Of a DNA stretch of 64,000 nucleotides, positions 26,934-38,038 are shown one piece after another (the stretch's first letter is position 1; every line of letters begins with the position of its first letter). This stretch comes from Ureibacillus chungkukjangi. Lineage in GTDB: Bacteria > Bacillota > Bacilli > Bacillales_A > Planococcaceae. The position numbers were made by a program, and so were the translations under genes. The stretch covers positions 87,109 through 151,108 of the forward strand of contig NZ_QJTJ01000006.1 of assembly GCF_003217295.1 (NCBI RefSeq), given 5' to 3'. The notes beneath the pieces were generated by a model. The model made no database searches, was not told where the DNA came from, and saw nothing but the letters and a program-made list of their open reading frames with translations.

Positions 26934-28094
26934 ATGAATATCCATGAGTATCAAGGGAAAGAAATCCTAAGAAAATATGGAGTAAGTGTTCCAAATGGGA
27001 AGGTTGCGTTTTCACCGGAGGAAGCTGTAAAGGTTGCAAAGGAACTTGGTTCAAATGTAATCGTTGTCAAAGCTCAAATCCATGCGGGTGGACGTGGTAA
27101 AGCTGGGGGTGTAAAAATCGCGAAGAATTTGGAGGAAGTCCGAACTTACGCGAAGGAGTTATTAGGAAAAATCTTAGTAACTCATCAAACTGGTCCTGAA
27201 GGTAAAGAGGTTAAACGTCTTTACATTGAAGAGGGGTCAGACATTAAAAAAGAATATTATTTGAGCTTTGTTTTAGATAGAGCAACTTCTCGAGTTACTT
27301 TAATGGGCTCTGAGGAAGGCGGCATGGATATTGAGGAAGTAGCAGAGCACTCTCCAGAGAAAATCTTTAAAGAAGTAATCGATCCTGTTTCAGGACTGCT
27401 TCCATTCCAGGCACGTCGCATGGCTTTTAGTATGAATATTCCGGCAAAGCTTGTAAACAAAGCAGCAAAACTAATGCTAGGTTTATATGAAGCCTTTGTT
27501 ACTAAGGATGCTTCTATTTTAGAGATCAACCCACTTGTAGTAACAGGTAGTGAAGAGGTTGTCGCTCTAGATGCGAAATTTAATTTCGATGGAAATGGCT
27601 TATATCGTCATAAAGATATCGTTGAACTAAGAGATTATGATGAAGAGGATCCAAAAGAAATCGAAGCTTCTAAATACGATCTTAGCTATATCTCATTAGA
27701 TGGCAACATTGGCTGTATGGTTAATGGGGCAGGTCTTGCTATGGCCACAATGGATACAATCAGCTATTACGGCGGAAAACCGGCTAACTTCCTGGATGTT
27801 GGGGGCGGCGCTACAGCAGAGAAAGTAACAGAAGCATTTAAAATTATCCTATCAGATCCAAATGTTAAAGGAATCTTCGTTAATATCTTCGGAGGCATCA
27901 TGAAATGTGATGTCATTGCAGAGGGAGTAATTACTGCTGCGAAGGAAGTAGGGTTAAAAGTTCCTTTAGTTGTACGTTTAGAGGGGACAAACGTAGGACT
28001 TGGTAAAGAACTATTGAATGCATCTGGTTTAAATATTGTAGCGGCCGACTCAATGGCAGATGGCGCTGAAAAAATTGTAGAGCTTGTAGGTTAA
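26934..28094 (+). CDS. sucC: Succinyl-CoA ligase (ADP-forming), beta subunit
   Basis: A TCA-cycle enzyme that couples succinyl-CoA cleavage to ADP phosphorylation, with SucD. It opens with [17 protein letters not shown] and has an ATP-grasp domain followed by the ligase domain ([29 protein letters not shown]). ATG 26934 is 7 bases after GGAGG; an in-frame start at 26916 precedes that site. 386 residues. A possible promoter (TTGTCA 26861, GATTAT 26885) lies in the 163-bp gap upstream. Confidence 0.97.
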   Translation: MNIHEYQGKEILRKYGVSVPNGKVAFSPEEAVKVAKELGSNVIVVKAQIHAGGRGKAGGVKIAKNLEEVRTYAKELLGKILVTHQTGPEGKEVKRLYIEEGSDIKKEYYLSFVLDRATSRVTLMGSEEGGMDIEEVAEHSPEKIFKEVIDPVSGLLPFQARRMAFSMNIPAKLVNKAAKLMLGLYEAFVTKDASILEINPLVVTGSEEVVALDAKFNFDGNGLYRHKDIVELRDYDEEDPKEIEASKYDLSYISLDGNIGCMVNGAGLAMATMDTISYYGGKPANFLDVGGGATAEKVTEAFKIILSDPNVKGIFVNIFGGIMKCDVIAEGVITAAKEVGLKVPLVVRLEGTNVGLGKELLNASGLNIVAADSMADGAEKIVELVG

Positions 28095-28112
28095 GGAGGC
28101 TAATGACAATTC

Positions 28113-29015
28113 ATGAGTGTATATATTAATGCGGATACAAAGGTAATTGTTCAAGGAATCACAGGGGAAACTGCACTTTTCCATACAAAGCAAATGCTGG
28201 AATACGGCACGAAAATTGTAGCAGGTGTTACACCAGGAAAAGGTGGACAAGTTATTGAAGGCGTGCCTGTATTTAATACTGTAGAGGATGCAGTAAAGGT
28301 AACAGGTGCTAATGTTTCAGTTATTTACGTACCAGCACCATTTGCAGCTGATGCAATTATGGAGGCAGTGGACGCTGACTTAGATTTAACAATTTGTATT
28401 ACAGAGCATATCCCGGTATTAGATATGGTAAAAGTAAAGCGTTATATGGAAGGCAAGAAAACGCGTTTAGTTGGACCAAACTGCCCGGGTGTGATTAGTG
28501 CAGATGAATGTAAAATTGGAATTATGCCAGGATACATTCATACAAAAGGTCATGTAGGCGTTGTATCTCGTTCTGGTACGTTAACATATGAAGCAGTTCA
28601 CCAGTTAACACAAGCAGGAATTGGTCAAACAACTGCTGTTGGTATTGGTGGAGACCCTGTAAATGGAACAAACTTCATCGATGTACTACAAGAATTCAAC
28701 AATGATCCAGAAACTTATGCAGTTGTGATGATTGGTGAAATCGGTGGTACAGCAGAAGAAGAAGCTGCTGAATGGATTAAAGCGAATATGACAAAGCCTG
28801 TTGTTGGATTTATCGGTGGACAAACAGCACCTCCAGGTAAGCGTATGGGGCATGCTGGTGCAATTATTTCCGGCGGTAAAGGAACAGCAAAAGACAAAAT
28901 TAAAGCTATGAATGATGCTGGAATTGAGGTTGCGCCTACTCCATCTGTAATAGGTGAGACATTAATTAAGGTTATCAAAGAAAAAGGTCTATACGAACAA
29001 TGTAAAACTCATTAA
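28113..29015 (+). CDS. sucD: Succinyl-CoA ligase (ADP-forming), alpha subunit
   Basis: The alpha subunit binds CoA and is phosphorylated on the catalytic His247 in [10 protein letters not shown]. The CoA-binding [19 protein letters not shown] and the PNCPG motif are present. The TAAGGAGG site overlaps the sucC stop; spacing to ATG 28113 is about 13 bases, rather long. An ATG at 28103 is in another frame. 300 residues, almost identical in layout to B. subtilis SucD. Confidence 0.97.
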   Translation: MSVYINADTKVIVQGITGETALFHTKQMLEYGTKIVAGVTPGKGGQVIEGVPVFNTVEDAVKVTGANVSVIYVPAPFAADAIMEAVDADLDLTICITEHIPVLDMVKVKRYMEGKKTRLVGPNCPGVISADECKIGIMPGYIHTKGHVGVVSRSGTLTYEAVHQLTQAGIGQTTAVGIGGDPVNGTNFIDVLQEFNNDPETYAVVMIGEIGGTAEEEAAEWIKANMTKPVVGFIGGQTAPPGKRMGHAGAIISGGKGTAKDKIKAMNDAGIEVAPTPSVIGETLIKVIKEKGLYEQCKTH

Positions 29016-29020
29016 AATAG

Positions 29021-29050
29021 AGGGTGGGGCGTGTTATAACGCTCCACCCT
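29021..29050 (+). terminator. Hairpin after sucCD
   Basis: AGGGTGGGGCG pairs with CGCTCCACCCT (one mismatch). The stem is strong, but a proper T-run is missing, so termination may be partial. Confidence 0.5.
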
Positions 29051-29118
29051 TCCCTAATTTGCGGTCACTTTTTATAAAAAACGAAGAAATTTCTTCTATT
29101 ATAATAAGGAGTGATATA

Positions 29119-29994
29119 TTGAACAATTTACATGAAATCCTCTCTTTTCATTACGTTTATCCACTTCCCTTAAACAAATTTCAAATTCTGATGAAATCTA
29201 TCGAATCTACGCGCAATATAATAGAAACTTCTCCCTTGGTATTAGCTAAAATTCTTTCGATTTCGACAAATCACGCACGAACTATTTTAAAGAATTATCA
29301 GCAGGTATTAGATATAAATTTAGTAGATGTATATCATTCTTCCTCTATCAAGGCCATTACGTTTAATAGTGAATTTTATCCTGAAAGCTTACACGATTTG
29401 TTAGACCCTCCAACAGTTCTTTATGCCAAAGGGGATATTTCTTTACTCACTCAGCCTAAAAAAATTGCCATTATTGGATCAAGAAAAGCAACAAATTACT
29501 CTAGTCTAGCGTTGGAATATATTATACCGCCACTTGTTGAACAAAATATTGTTATAGTAAGCGGTCTTGCAATGGGAGCAGATAGCTTGGCGCATCGGGC
29601 TACGATTCAGTATGGAGGCAAAACCATTGCAGTTTTAGGACATGGCTTTTCCCATCTTTACCCGCCAGAAAATAAGGCCCTTGCTTGCGAAATAGGGGAG
29701 AATCATTTACTTTTAACAGAATATCCTCCATATGTTGGGGTCCAGAAATGGCATTTTCCAATGAGAAATCGTATTATTAGCGGTATCAGCAATGCCCTCG
29801 TTGTAACAGAGGCTTCTCTAAAAAGTGGGACACTCATCACAACCGAGCATGCTTTAGAACACGGAAAAGATATTTTTGTAGTTCCTGGACCTATTTTAAA
29901 AGAACAGTCAAAAGGAACAAATAGTCTACTGCGAGAAGGGGCTATTCCAATTTGGGACGGGTATCAAATCATAGAGGAATTAAAATTGTTTTGA
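29119..29994 (+). CDS. dprA: DNA-processing protein DprA
   Basis: DprA loads RecA on incoming single-stranded DNA during natural transformation. The Rossmann-like core is clear: IAIIGSRKATNYSS, VSGLAMGADSLAHRATI, AVLGHGFSHLYPPEN and TEASLKSGTLITTEHALEHGKDIFVVPG. The frame is open from 29059, but TTG 29119, 7 bases after AAGGAG, is the probable start and gives 291 residues. B. subtilis has smf/dprA at the same place. Confidence 0.93.
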   Translation: MNNLHEILSFHYVYPLPLNKFQILMKSIESTRNIIETSPLVLAKILSISTNHARTILKNYQQVLDINLVDVYHSSSIKAITFNSEFYPESLHDLLDPPTVLYAKGDISLLTQPKKIAIIGSRKATNYSSLALEYIIPPLVEQNIVIVSGLAMGADSLAHRATIQYGGKTIAVLGHGFSHLYPPENKALACEIGENHLLLTEYPPYVGVQKWHFPMRNRIISGISNALVVTEASLKSGTLITTEHALEHGKDIFVVPGPILKEQSKGTNSLLREGAIPIWDGYQIIEELKLF

Positions 29995-30043
29995 AGGTAA
30001 ATATTGAAAAAAAGTTGCATTCTTATAAAAACTGTTATACATT

Positions 30044-30072
30044 TTGCAACAGATACATTTTTTAGGGATACT
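30044..30072 (+). promoter_or_regulatory. Candidate promoter for topA
   Basis: TTGCAA (30044-30049), a 17-bp spacer and GATACT (30067-30072) lie about 60 bp before topA. Each box is a four-of-six match. Confidence 0.4.
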
Positions 30073-30131
30073 TACCAAAGTATGTCTATACAAAAATAAA
30101 CAATTAACCTCTACAAGGGGGAAGAATATAG

Positions 30132-32210
30132 ATGGCAGATTATTTAGTGATAGTAGAATCACCAGCAAAAGCGAAAACAATTGAAAGATACCTAGGGAAG
30201 AAATATAAAGTCAAAGCTTCCATTGGTCATGTTCGAGACCTACCAAAAAGTCAAACAGGTATTGATACTGAAAATAACTATGAACCAAAATACATTACCA
30301 TTCGTGGGAAGGGTCCTGTATTGCAGGATCTAAAATCAGCTGCTAAAAAAGCAAAAAAAATCTATCTCGCAGCCGATCCCGATCGCGAAGGAGAAGCAAT
30401 AGCCTGGCATTTAGCCCAAGCATTAAATATTGAAATAACTTCCGATTGTCGTGTGGTATTTAATGAAATTACAAAGGATGCTATTTTAGAATCCTTCAAA
30501 AGTCCACGTCCCATCAATATGGATTTAGTGGATGCACAACAAGCAAGACGTATTTTGGACAGGCTTGTAGGGTATAACATTAGCCCAATCCTTTGGAAAA
30601 AAGTAAAAAAAGGATTATCCGCAGGACGAGTTCAATCCATTGCACTAAGATTTATCATTGATCGTGAAGAAGAGATTAAAAACTTTGTTCCTGAAGAGTA
30701 CTGGTCGATTGAAGCCATTTTTGAAAAAGGGAAAAAGCAATTTGACTCTTATTACTATGGCAATGGTGAAGAAAAAGTAAAGCTTACAAACGAAGAGCAA
30801 GTGAAGACGGTTTTAAGTGGCCTAAAAGGTGATGCGTTCCGTGTTGCCAATGTGGTGAAAAAGGAACGTAAACGTAATGCGGCACCATCATTTACAACCT
30901 CCTCTCTTCAGCAAGAGGCTGCACGAAAATTAAATTTCCGTGCTAAGAAAACAATGATGCTGGCTCAACAGCTTTATGAAGGTATTGATATCGGGAAAAA
31001 AGAAGGTACTGTCGGGTTAATTACATATATGCGTACTGACTCTACTCGAATTTCGGACACTGCTAAAGCTGAAGCGGTAAATTATATCAATGAAAAATAT
31101 GGTAAAGAATATGTTGTTGGAGAAGCAAAGCAAGCTAAAAAGGCTGCCAATGCTCAAGATGCCCATGAAGCAATCCGCCCAACAAGTACAATGCGTACGC
31201 CAGAGGAGCTAAAGGCAGTATTAAGCCGTGATCAGCTTCGACTATATCGACTAATTTGGGAGCGTTTTATCGCAAGTCAAATGGCTCCTGCGGTTTTAGA
31301 TACAGTAACAGTAGATTTAGTGAATGGCAATGTTCAATTCCGTGCAAATGGGTCTCATGTAAAGTTCCCAGGTTTTATGAAGCTTTATATTGAAGGAACT
31401 GATGACCAAACAGAGGAAACAACAAAGCTGCTTCCAGAGATGGAAGTTGGAGATACGGTGAAGTCGTTAGAGATTGAACCGAAGCAACACTTCACACAAC
31501 CGCCTCCACGCTTCACAGAAGCACGTCTAGTGAAGGAGCTTGAGGAAAGAGGCATTGGACGCCCTTCTACGTATGCACCGACTCTGGATGTCATTCAAAG
31601 ACGAGGCTATGTTCAATTAGACGCAAAACGATTTGTACCGACAGAGCTTGGGGAAATCGTCCATCAAGCAACATTGGAGTTTTTCCCGGAAATTATCAAC
31701 ATTGAGTTTACAGCACAAATGGAGCATGATTTAGATGCTATCGAGGAAGGCGCACGAAGATGGGTAGAAGTCATTGATGCTTTCTACAAAGATTTTGAAC
31801 CTCGAGTAAAGTACGCTGACGATGCAATGGAGAAAATTGAAATCAAGGATGAACCAGCTGGGGAAGATTGCGAGAAATGTGGATCTCCAATGGTTTACAA
31901 ACTAGGTAGATACGGAAAATTCATGGCTTGCTCGAATTTCCCTGATTGCCGTAATACTAAAGCCATCATGAAACCGATTGGCGTAAAATGTCCAAGCTGT
32001 GACACAGGCGAAATTGTGGAACGAAAAAGTAAAACAAAGCGTTTATTCTATGGATGTAACACATATCCAGAGTGCGACTTTGTTTCATGGGATAAGCCAA
32101 TCAACAGACCTTGTCCAAAATGTAGCTCATTATTAGTTGAGAAGAAGATTAAAAAAGGTACTCAAATTCAATGTACTAAATGTGATTATGAAGAAGCGCC
32201 GACACAATAA
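30132..32210 (+). CDS. topA: DNA topoisomerase I
   Basis: It relaxes negative supercoils by a type IA mechanism. The Toprim domain ([33 protein letters not shown]) is followed by the catalytic Tyr299 in [13 protein letters not shown]. Three zinc ribbons end the protein ([37 protein letters not shown]), the last truncated in form. 692 residues is normal. The ATG follows AAGGGGGAAG. Confidence 0.97.
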   Translation: MADYLVIVESPAKAKTIERYLGKKYKVKASIGHVRDLPKSQTGIDTENNYEPKYITIRGKGPVLQDLKSAAKKAKKIYLAADPDREGEAIAWHLAQALNIEITSDCRVVFNEITKDAILESFKSPRPINMDLVDAQQARRILDRLVGYNISPILWKKVKKGLSAGRVQSIALRFIIDREEEIKNFVPEEYWSIEAIFEKGKKQFDSYYYGNGEEKVKLTNEEQVKTVLSGLKGDAFRVANVVKKERKRNAAPSFTTSSLQQEAARKLNFRAKKTMMLAQQLYEGIDIGKKEGTVGLITYMRTDSTRISDTAKAEAVNYINEKYGKEYVVGEAKQAKKAANAQDAHEAIRPTSTMRTPEELKAVLSRDQLRLYRLIWERFIASQMAPAVLDTVTVDLVNGNVQFRANGSHVKFPGFMKLYIEGTDDQTEETTKLLPEMEVGDTVKSLEIEPKQHFTQPPPRFTEARLVKELEERGIGRPSTYAPTLDVIQRRGYVQLDAKRFVPTELGEIVHQATLEFFPEIINIEFTAQMEHDLDAIEEGARRWVEVIDAFYKDFEPRVKYADDAMEKIEIKDEPAGEDCEKCGSPMVYKLGRYGKFMACSNFPDCRNTKAIMKPIGVKCPSCDTGEIVERKSKTKRLFYGCNTYPECDFVSWDKPINRPCPKCSSLLVEKKIKKGTQIQCTKCDYEEAPTQ

Positions 32211-32668
32211 GAGGCTTACCTGTTTACAATGAGCTTTCTCTTATACTCGGGAGATTCTATTAAGAAAAAATACTTTGCTATGTAGAGACGTAGATACTGA
32301 CTGAAGCATAATTCTAAATTTTATGAATTCTCACACAATATAATTGCAAAATGCCTTTATAAATTGTTATAATTTATGAGGCATTTTCTTTTTGTCCAAA
32401 AATAATAACCAATTCAGTAAAAATAAGTAAGCGTTATACAGGTTTATAGTTAAAATGATGCTTGTTCACAAATATTTTACAAATTTTATTTACTAAATAC
32501 TTGATATCTTTCCAAGATAGGTTTAGTGTCATAATGTATGTTTTCAAAAGGTGATAGAAAATTTTACAGCCACAAAAATAGTGAATAAAATTATGGTCCA
32601 TTTATAAACACAATCATTTTTTTATGTAGCGCCTTATTTCATGTGAATTCGTTGGAGGTGTTTTGCTA
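32211..32668 (+). other. 458-bp gap between topA and xerC, no gene seen
   Basis: B. subtilis and many relatives carry trmFO here. I find no FAD-binding GxGxxG start and no broken frame of useful length on either strand. Apart from the topA terminator, the sequence is AT-rich and otherwise featureless to the eye. Confidence 0.6.
32348..32395 (+). terminator. Intrinsic terminator after topA
   Basis: AAAATGCCTTTATAAAT and ATTTATGAGGCATTTT pair with one bulge, followed by CTTTTTG. It lies 140 bp after the topA stop. Confidence 0.75.
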
Positions 32669-33568
32669 TTGTTTCTAACATTTGCAGAAAGCCTAGATAA
32701 GTTTCTCAAATATATTCAACTCGAAAAAAACTTCTCAGTACATACTGTTAGGGAATATGAGTTTGATTTAAATGATTTTCTTAACTTTTTAAAATCAGAA
32801 GGAATTTCTAATTTAGAAGAAGTTGAATATATCCATGCGCGGATATATGTAACTAAGCATTACGATGAACAGAAGGCAAGAAATTCGATCTCTAGAAAGA
32901 TTTCTTCGATACGTTCCTTTTTTAAATACTTAAATCGGGAATTTAATTTAGATGATTCGTCATTCCGTTCACTTTATCATCCGAAAAAGGAAAAGCGATT
33001 GCCTAACTTTTTCTATGAAGAAGAGCTTTCACAGTTATTCGAAAGAAATATTGGCGCTGATGACAAATCTGTGCGCAATATGGCTTTACTTGAATTATTG
33101 TACGCCACAGGTATCCGTGTAAGTGAGTGTACAGAAATCGATATGCAAGATATTGATTTTCACTATTCAATTATTCGAGTAATGGGAAAGGGTAGAAAAG
33201 AAAGGATTATCCCCTTTGGTCAGTATGCACACGAGGCTTTAAGTATCTATCTTGAAACGGTTCGTCCAAAGCTTATGAAAAATCAAAATCACAAAAAGCT
33301 TTTTGTGAATATGCGCGGAGGAGAACTTACTCCTCGAGGTGTACGTTATATACTTGACGACATGATAAAGAATGCATCAATGCATACGAAAATTTACCCT
33401 CATATGTTGAGACATTCATTTGCCACACATTTGTTAAATCAGGGAGCAGATTTAAGAACAGTTCAAGAACTACTAGGTCACGCAAGTTTGTCATCAACAC
33501 AAGTCTACACACATGTTACGAAAGAACATCTTCGAAATACTTATATGAATACTCATCCACGAGCTTGA
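32669..33568 (+). CDS. xerC: Tyrosine recombinase XerC
   Basis: With XerD it resolves chromosome dimers at dif. The N-terminal SAM-like core-binding domain (about 5-92) precedes the catalytic domain with Arg150 (ATGIRVSE), Lys174, His245 and Arg248 (HMLRHSF), His271 (LLGHAS) and Tyr280. TTG 32669 is 8 bases after GGAGGTG; the TTG at 32663 is too close. 299 residues. B. subtilis has this gene (codV) right before clpQ-clpY-codY, as here. Confidence 0.94.
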   Translation: MFLTFAESLDKFLKYIQLEKNFSVHTVREYEFDLNDFLNFLKSEGISNLEEVEYIHARIYVTKHYDEQKARNSISRKISSIRSFFKYLNREFNLDDSSFRSLYHPKKEKRLPNFFYEEELSQLFERNIGADDKSVRNMALLELLYATGIRVSECTEIDMQDIDFHYSIIRVMGKGRKERIIPFGQYAHEALSIYLETVRPKLMKNQNHKKLFVNMRGGELTPRGVRYILDDMIKNASMHTKIYPHMLRHSFATHLLNQGADLRTVQELLGHASLSSTQVYTHVTKEHLRNTYMNTHPRA

Positions 33569-33585
33569 TTTTAGGAGGAATGAAA

Positions 33586-34134
33586 ATGGAACAATTCCAT
33601 GCAACTACCATATTTGCTATTCATCACAACGGAAAGTGTGCGATGGCAGGAGATGGGCAGGTTACATTAGGAAATTCAGTTGTCATGAAGCATACCGCTA
33701 GAAAGGTCAGACGTCTATTCAATGGTAAAGTATTAGCTGGATTTGCAGGTTCAGTAGCTGACGCGTTCACGTTATTTGAAATGTTCGAATCGAAGCTGAA
33801 TGAATATGGTGGGAATTTACAACGAGCAGCAGTCGAGGTTGCAAAGCAGTGGCGAGGAGATAAAATGCTACGCCAGCTAGAAGCTCTTCTTTTAGTAATG
33901 GATCAATCGACACTTTTACTTGTATCTGGTACTGGTGAAGTAATTGAACCTGATGATGGTATATTAGCAATTGGTTCGGGCGGTAATTATGCACTATCTG
34001 CAGGGAGAGCGTTAAAACAATACTCTGGAGATCACCTAACAGCTAGTGAAATAGCAAAAGCTGCTCTTACAATAGCTGCTGATATTTGTGTTTATACAAA
34101 CCATAATATTGTAGTGGAGGCGCTTGAAGAATGA
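33586..34134 (+). CDS. hslV: ATP-dependent protease proteolytic subunit HslV (ClpQ/CodW)
   Basis: The proteasome-like peptidase of the HslUV complex. The N-terminus is [32 protein letters not shown] 33586 is 7 bases after AGGAGG; ATG 33580 and the earlier frame start at 33565 are less well placed. The B. subtilis homologue uses an N-terminal Ser2. Here residue 2 is Glu, so the nucleophile is more likely Thr7 after removal of MEQFHA, as in classical HslV. 182 residues. Confidence 0.94.
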   Translation: MEQFHATTIFAIHHNGKCAMAGDGQVTLGNSVVMKHTARKVRRLFNGKVLAGFAGSVADAFTLFEMFESKLNEYGGNLQRAAVEVAKQWRGDKMLRQLEALLLVMDQSTLLLVSGTGEVIEPDDGILAIGSGGNYALSAGRALKQYSGDHLTASEIAKAALTIAADICVYTNHNIVVEALEE

Positions 34135-35528
34135 CAAAACAAAATTTAACGCCAAGACAAATTACAGAACAGTTAAATCGACACATAGTGGGACAAAATA
34201 ATGCGAAGAGAGCTGTTGCGATTGCTCTTCGTAACAGATATCGCCGCTCACTTCTAAGTGAAGATTTGCAAAATGAAATTATTCCAAAAAATATTTTAAT
34301 GATTGGTCCAACTGGTGTTGGTAAAACAGAAATTGCACGCCGTATTGCCAAACTAACGAATGCACCTTTCATTAAAGTAGAAGCAACTAAATTCACGGAA
34401 GTTGGTTATGTTGGTCGAGACGTTGAATCGATGGTACGTGATTTAGTTGAAAGCTCGAAAAGATTAGTTACAGACGAAATGACGGAAGCTGTAAAAGATG
34501 TTGCAGAGCAAAATGCAAATGAGAAATTAGTAAAATTACTGGTTCCATCAAAAGTGAAATCGAAAATGGCTCAAAACCCATTAGAAATGCTTTTTGGTCA
34601 AAAAAATGAGACAACTGATGAGGATTCAACTCATGAAGAAACAGAGGTTCGTTCAAAACGTTCGCAAGTTTCGCAAGATTTGAAATCGGGTAAACTTGAG
34701 GAAGAATGGGTAACTGTTGAGGTAACTGAACAAAATACACCATTTTTAGATATGATGCCAGGTATGGGAATGGATATGGGTGCTTCTGGAATGCAGGACA
34801 TGCTTTCTAGTCTTATGCCGAAGAAAACCAAAAAGCGTAAGATGAAGGTGAAGGATGCACGTCGAGTACTAATCATCGAAGAAGCGAATAAGCTAATCGA
34901 TTCTGATGAGGTAGCCGCCGAAGCAATTCGTCGTGCAGAGCAATCAGGGATTATCTTTATAGATGAAATTGATAAAATCGCTAGTCGAGGAGGCGCATCT
35001 TCCGCAGATGTGTCACGTGAAGGCGTGCAGCGTGATATCTTACCGATTGTCGAAGGATCAACAGTTACGACAAAATATGGTCCTGTTAAAACAGATTTCA
35101 TGCTGTTTATTGCAGCAGGTGCCTTCCATATGTCAAAACCAAGCGATCTTATTCCTGAATTGCAAGGTCGATTCCCGATTCGTGTCGAATTAGATAAGCT
35201 TACAAAAGATGACTTTGTTCGAATTCTGAAAGAACCAGATCAATCGCTCATTTTGCAATATAAAGCATTGTTAGAAACAGAAGGTGTAACAATTGAGTTT
35301 ACAGATGATGCAATTGACAGGATTGCTGAGATTGCAACAGAAGTAAATCAAGAAACTGATAATATTGGTGCTAGAAGACTTCATACTATTTTGGAGCGAC
35401 TTTTAGAGGAATTATCATTTGAAGCATCTGAAATTACACCTGCACATATCGAAATTACACCAGCATATGTCGACAAAAAACTCGAAAAAATTTCAAAAAA
35501 CAAAGATTTGTCACAATTTATCTTATAA
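34131..35528 (+). CDS. hslU: ATP-dependent protease ATPase subunit HslU (ClpY/CodX)
   Basis: The AAA+ unfoldase that feeds HslV. Walker A GPTGVGKT (59-66) and Walker [12 protein letters not shown] flank a variable I-domain (about 140-240) rich in Met and Lys. The C-terminal tail ends LSQFIL, similar to the LxRFIL-type tail that docks into HslV. The gene overlaps hslV by 4 bp (ATGA). 465 residues. Confidence 0.96.
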   Translation: MTKQNLTPRQITEQLNRHIVGQNNAKRAVAIALRNRYRRSLLSEDLQNEIIPKNILMIGPTGVGKTEIARRIAKLTNAPFIKVEATKFTEVGYVGRDVESMVRDLVESSKRLVTDEMTEAVKDVAEQNANEKLVKLLVPSKVKSKMAQNPLEMLFGQKNETTDEDSTHEETEVRSKRSQVSQDLKSGKLEEEWVTVEVTEQNTPFLDMMPGMGMDMGASGMQDMLSSLMPKKTKKRKMKVKDARRVLIIEEANKLIDSDEVAAEAIRRAEQSGIIFIDEIDKIASRGGASSADVSREGVQRDILPIVEGSTVTTKYGPVKTDFMLFIAAGAFHMSKPSDLIPELQGRFPIRVELDKLTKDDFVRILKEPDQSLILQYKALLETEGVTIEFTDDAIDRIAEIATEVNQETDNIGARRLHTILERLLEELSFEASEITPAHIEITPAYVDKKLEKISKNKDLSQFIL

Positions 35529-35617
35529 ATCGAGCATTATTAGTTACAATAAATTGTAGAAACCTTTAGAATATTAAGTGAATTATTATAAGCACCCCTT
35601 AGGAGGAAATTTTCAAA

Positions 35618-36397
35618 ATGAATTTATTAGCAAAAACACGTAAGATTAACTCGATGCTTCAAGCATCAGCTGGAAAACCTGTAAACTTTAAAGAAATGGC
35701 AGACACTCTTGGTGATATTATAGATAGCAACGTATTTATCGTAAGTCGTAAAGGGAAATTGCTAGGTATTTCAATTCACCAACAAATTGAAAATGCTCGT
35801 ATTCAAAAAATGGTTGAAGATCGTCAATTCCCGGAAGACTATGCACAGCACCTTTTCGATATCTCTGAAACGTCACCAAATATTGATATCAACAGCGAGC
35901 ATACAGTGTTCCCTACGGAAAACCGTGATCTTTTCAAAAACGGCTTAACAACAATTGTTCCAATCATCGGTGGTGGTGAGCGTTTAGGTACATTAATCTT
36001 AGGTCGTATCACTGCAAGCTTTGAAGATGACGATTTAATCTTAGCTGAATATGGTGCAACAGTAGTTGGTATGGAAATTTTACGTGAAAAATCAGAAGAA
36101 ATTGAAGAAGAAGCACGTAGTAAAGCAGTCGTACAAATGGCTATCAATTCATTATCATATAGTGAATTAGAAGCTATCGAGCATATCTTTGAAGAACTAG
36201 ATGGTAACGAAGGTTTACTAGTAGCTTCTAAAATTGCGGATCGCGTTGGAATTGCTCGTTCAGTAATCGTAAATGCTTTGCGTAAATTAGAATCAGCTGG
36301 TGTGATTGAATCTAGATCTTTAGGTATGAAAGGGACTTATATTAAAGTATTAAATGATAAGTTCTTAACTGCATTAGCTGAAATTAAGATGAAATAA
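35618..36397 (+). CDS. codY: GTP-sensing transcriptional pleiotropic regulator CodY
   Basis: A global repressor responding to GTP and branched-chain amino acids. The N-terminal GAF domain (about 1-155) is followed by a winged helix-turn-helix ([22 protein letters not shown], about 205-226). The ATG follows TAGGAGGA. 259 residues. It is the last gene before the motility operon, which CodY represses in B. subtilis; I see no clear CodY box in that promoter region here. Confidence 0.97.
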   Translation: MNLLAKTRKINSMLQASAGKPVNFKEMADTLGDIIDSNVFIVSRKGKLLGISIHQQIENARIQKMVEDRQFPEDYAQHLFDISETSPNIDINSEHTVFPTENRDLFKNGLTTIVPIIGGGERLGTLILGRITASFEDDDLILAEYGATVVGMEILREKSEEIEEEARSKAVVQMAINSLSYSELEAIEHIFEELDGNEGLLVASKIADRVGIARSVIVNALRKLESAGVIESRSLGMKGTYIKVLNDKFLTALAEIKMK

Positions 36398-36412
36398 TTA
36401 CGAAACAATAGT

Positions 36413-36451
36413 AAAGGCTCTGTCACATTTAAATGGCAGAGCCTTATTTTT
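36413..36451 (+). terminator. Intrinsic terminator after codY
   Basis: AAAGGCTCTGTC pairs with GGCAGAGCCTT across a short AT loop, followed by ATTTTTAT. It separates codY from the fla/che operon. Confidence 0.85.
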
Positions 36452-36643
36452 ATGTCTAAAATAATATACATATTTTACTGGGTGCAATTTACTAGTTAAT
36501 AATAGATAATAGATTAGCTGACCAAGATGCTTAGATTTTTACTGGTTTACACTGTCGAAATAATGGAAATTATGGAGAATTGTGAATCGAAATAAGTCTA
36601 AAAAGCGCAAAAATAGTGCAGATTAACTATTAAAAAACAGCAA

Positions 36644-36673
36644 TTGGCAATAGACACTTTGTAGTATTATACT
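36644..36673 (+). promoter_or_regulatory. Main sigma-A-type promoter of the fla/che operon
   Basis: TTGGCA (36644-36649), an 18-bp spacer and TATACT (36668-36673) lie about 64 bp before flgB. The 285-bp gap between the codY terminator and flgB shows no gene. I could not find a convincing sigma-D promoter (TAAA with GCCGATAT) in it. Confidence 0.6.
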
Positions 36674-36736
36674 TTAAAATTAAGTTATTGAATTGAAATA
36701 TAATGTAATATAAAAATAGATTTTGAGGTGAATGGT

Positions 36737-37132
36737 TTGAATTTATTCGGAGGAACAATCAGCAGCCTAGAAAAAGGTCTGAATTATGCTTCGTTAAAGA
36801 ATAAAACAATCGCTCAGAACATAGCGAATGTGGATACTCCTAATTATAAGGCGAAAAATGTCAATTTTGAGCAAATGTTGTCGGATGCTAAAGAAGCTTC
36901 TACTATATCTGCAAAAAGAACTGATGCAAGACACTATGATTTTCAAATACAACAATCAACTCCAGGTGTTTACAGCTATGATAACTTCAACTATCGCAGT
37001 AATGGGAATGGTGTTGATATGGATGCTGAGCAAGCAAGCCTAGCAGAAAATACAATTTACTATAATGCGTTAGTAGAACGAGTTTCTAGTAAGTTCAACA
37101 CTCTTAACACAGTTATTAAAGGAGGTAGATAG
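36737..37132 (+). CDS. flgB: Flagellar basal-body rod protein FlgB
   Basis: A proximal rod subunit exported by the flagellar secretion system. It has the rod-family ANVDTPNYKAKNVNFEQ motif (about 32-48). TTG 36737, 6 bases after GAGGTGA, gives MNLFGGTISSLEKGLNYASLKNK, aligning with B. subtilis FlgB; the GTG at 36728 is inside the ribosome site. 131 residues. First gene of the operon. Confidence 0.95.
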   Translation: MNLFGGTISSLEKGLNYASLKNKTIAQNIANVDTPNYKAKNVNFEQMLSDAKEASTISAKRTDARHYDFQIQQSTPGVYSYDNFNYRSNGNGVDMDAEQASLAENTIYYNALVERVSSKFNTLNTVIKGGR

Positions 37133-37134
37133 AT

Positions 37135-37590
37135 ATGTCTATATTTACTAGCATGAATACAACTGCCTCAGCTTTAACAGCTCAACGCTTGCGAATGGAT
37201 GTTGTTTCGTCAAATATCGCAAATGTCGACACGACTCGCGCTAAACAGGTGAATGGTGAATGGGAGCCTTATCGCCGTAAATCTGTAACGTTATCTGAAG
37301 AAAATGGACAATTCTCTAGTTTCCTAAACCAAGCTATGGGGAAAAAGGAAAATGCGGGGAATGGTGTGAAGGTGACAAAAATCAACGATGATACACAAAC
37401 ACCTTTCAAATTAGTTTACAATCCGACACATCCAGATGCGAACGAGGATGGTTATGTTGAAATGCCAAACGTCGATCTTCTAACTGAGATGGTCGATCTA
37501 GTTTCCGCTACACGTTCTTATGAAGCAAATGTAACTGTATTTAACGCTAGTAAATCTATGCTAACGAAAGCATTAGAAATAGGAAAATAA
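37135..37590 (+). CDS. flgC: Flagellar basal-body rod protein FlgC
   Basis: A proximal rod protein. The N-terminal SSNIANVDTTRAK motif and C-terminal VSATRSYEANVTVFNASKSMLTKALEIGK are typical. 151 residues. It starts 2 bp after flgB with AAAGGAGG just upstream. Confidence 0.96.
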   Translation: MSIFTSMNTTASALTAQRLRMDVVSSNIANVDTTRAKQVNGEWEPYRRKSVTLSEENGQFSSFLNQAMGKKENAGNGVKVTKINDDTQTPFKLVYNPTHPDANEDGYVEMPNVDLLTEMVDLVSATRSYEANVTVFNASKSMLTKALEIGK

Positions 37591-37614
37591 TAGACGTGGA
37601 AAGGATGAGTTAAT

Positions 37615-37929
37615 TTGGCAATAAATCCAGTATCATTATCTGTTGCAAATACGCAAATAATAGATGAAACAAATAAAATAAAACCAGCTGCTACACCGTT
37701 TGAGGCACAGCAATCTTTTGCTAGTACATTAAAAGATGCTATTGCTTCTGTTAATACTCAACAAGTTCAATCAGATGTAATGACGCAAAAGTTAATCAAT
37801 GGTGAAGATGTTGATTTACATGAAGTAATGATCACCGCTCAAAAGGCGAGTGTAACTTTAAATGCTACGATGGAAGTTCGCAACAAGGCAATTGAGGCAT
37901 ACCAAGAAATTATGCGAATGTCTATTTAA
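37615..37929 (+). CDS. fliE: Flagellar hook-basal body complex protein FliE
   Basis: FliE links the MS ring to the rod and is the first exported rod component. The C-terminal DVDLHEVMITAQKASVTLNATMEVRNKAIEAYQEIMRM is diagnostic. The start is TTG 37615 after AAGGATGAG. 104 residues. A 109-bp gap with a TTAC/GTAA hairpin separates it from fliF, probably to lower or pace translation in the operon. Confidence 0.95.
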   Translation: MAINPVSLSVANTQIIDETNKIKPAATPFEAQQSFASTLKDAIASVNTQQVQSDVMTQKLINGEDVDLHEVMITAQKASVTLNATMEVRNKAIEAYQEIMRMSI

Positions 37930-38038
37930 CTTCATTTAGCAACTCTTTATCTGCACCGTTTAACTTACGTTATGTAAAATTATTATGCGCAAATGTAAGT
38001 CGAATAAAGGTGTATTCATAAAAATCGGGGGATAGCTA

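Noticed and set aside
35603..35625. CodY-box-like AATTTTCAAAATGAA at the codY start
   Set aside because: Only about 10 of 15 positions match the consensus, and it consists of the ribosome-site spacer and start codon.
37930..38038. Alternative hairpins TTAC/GTAA and ACTTAC/GTAAGT between fliE and fliF
   Set aside because: Stems of 4-6 bp in AT-rich DNA are expected by chance; mentioned with fliE only.
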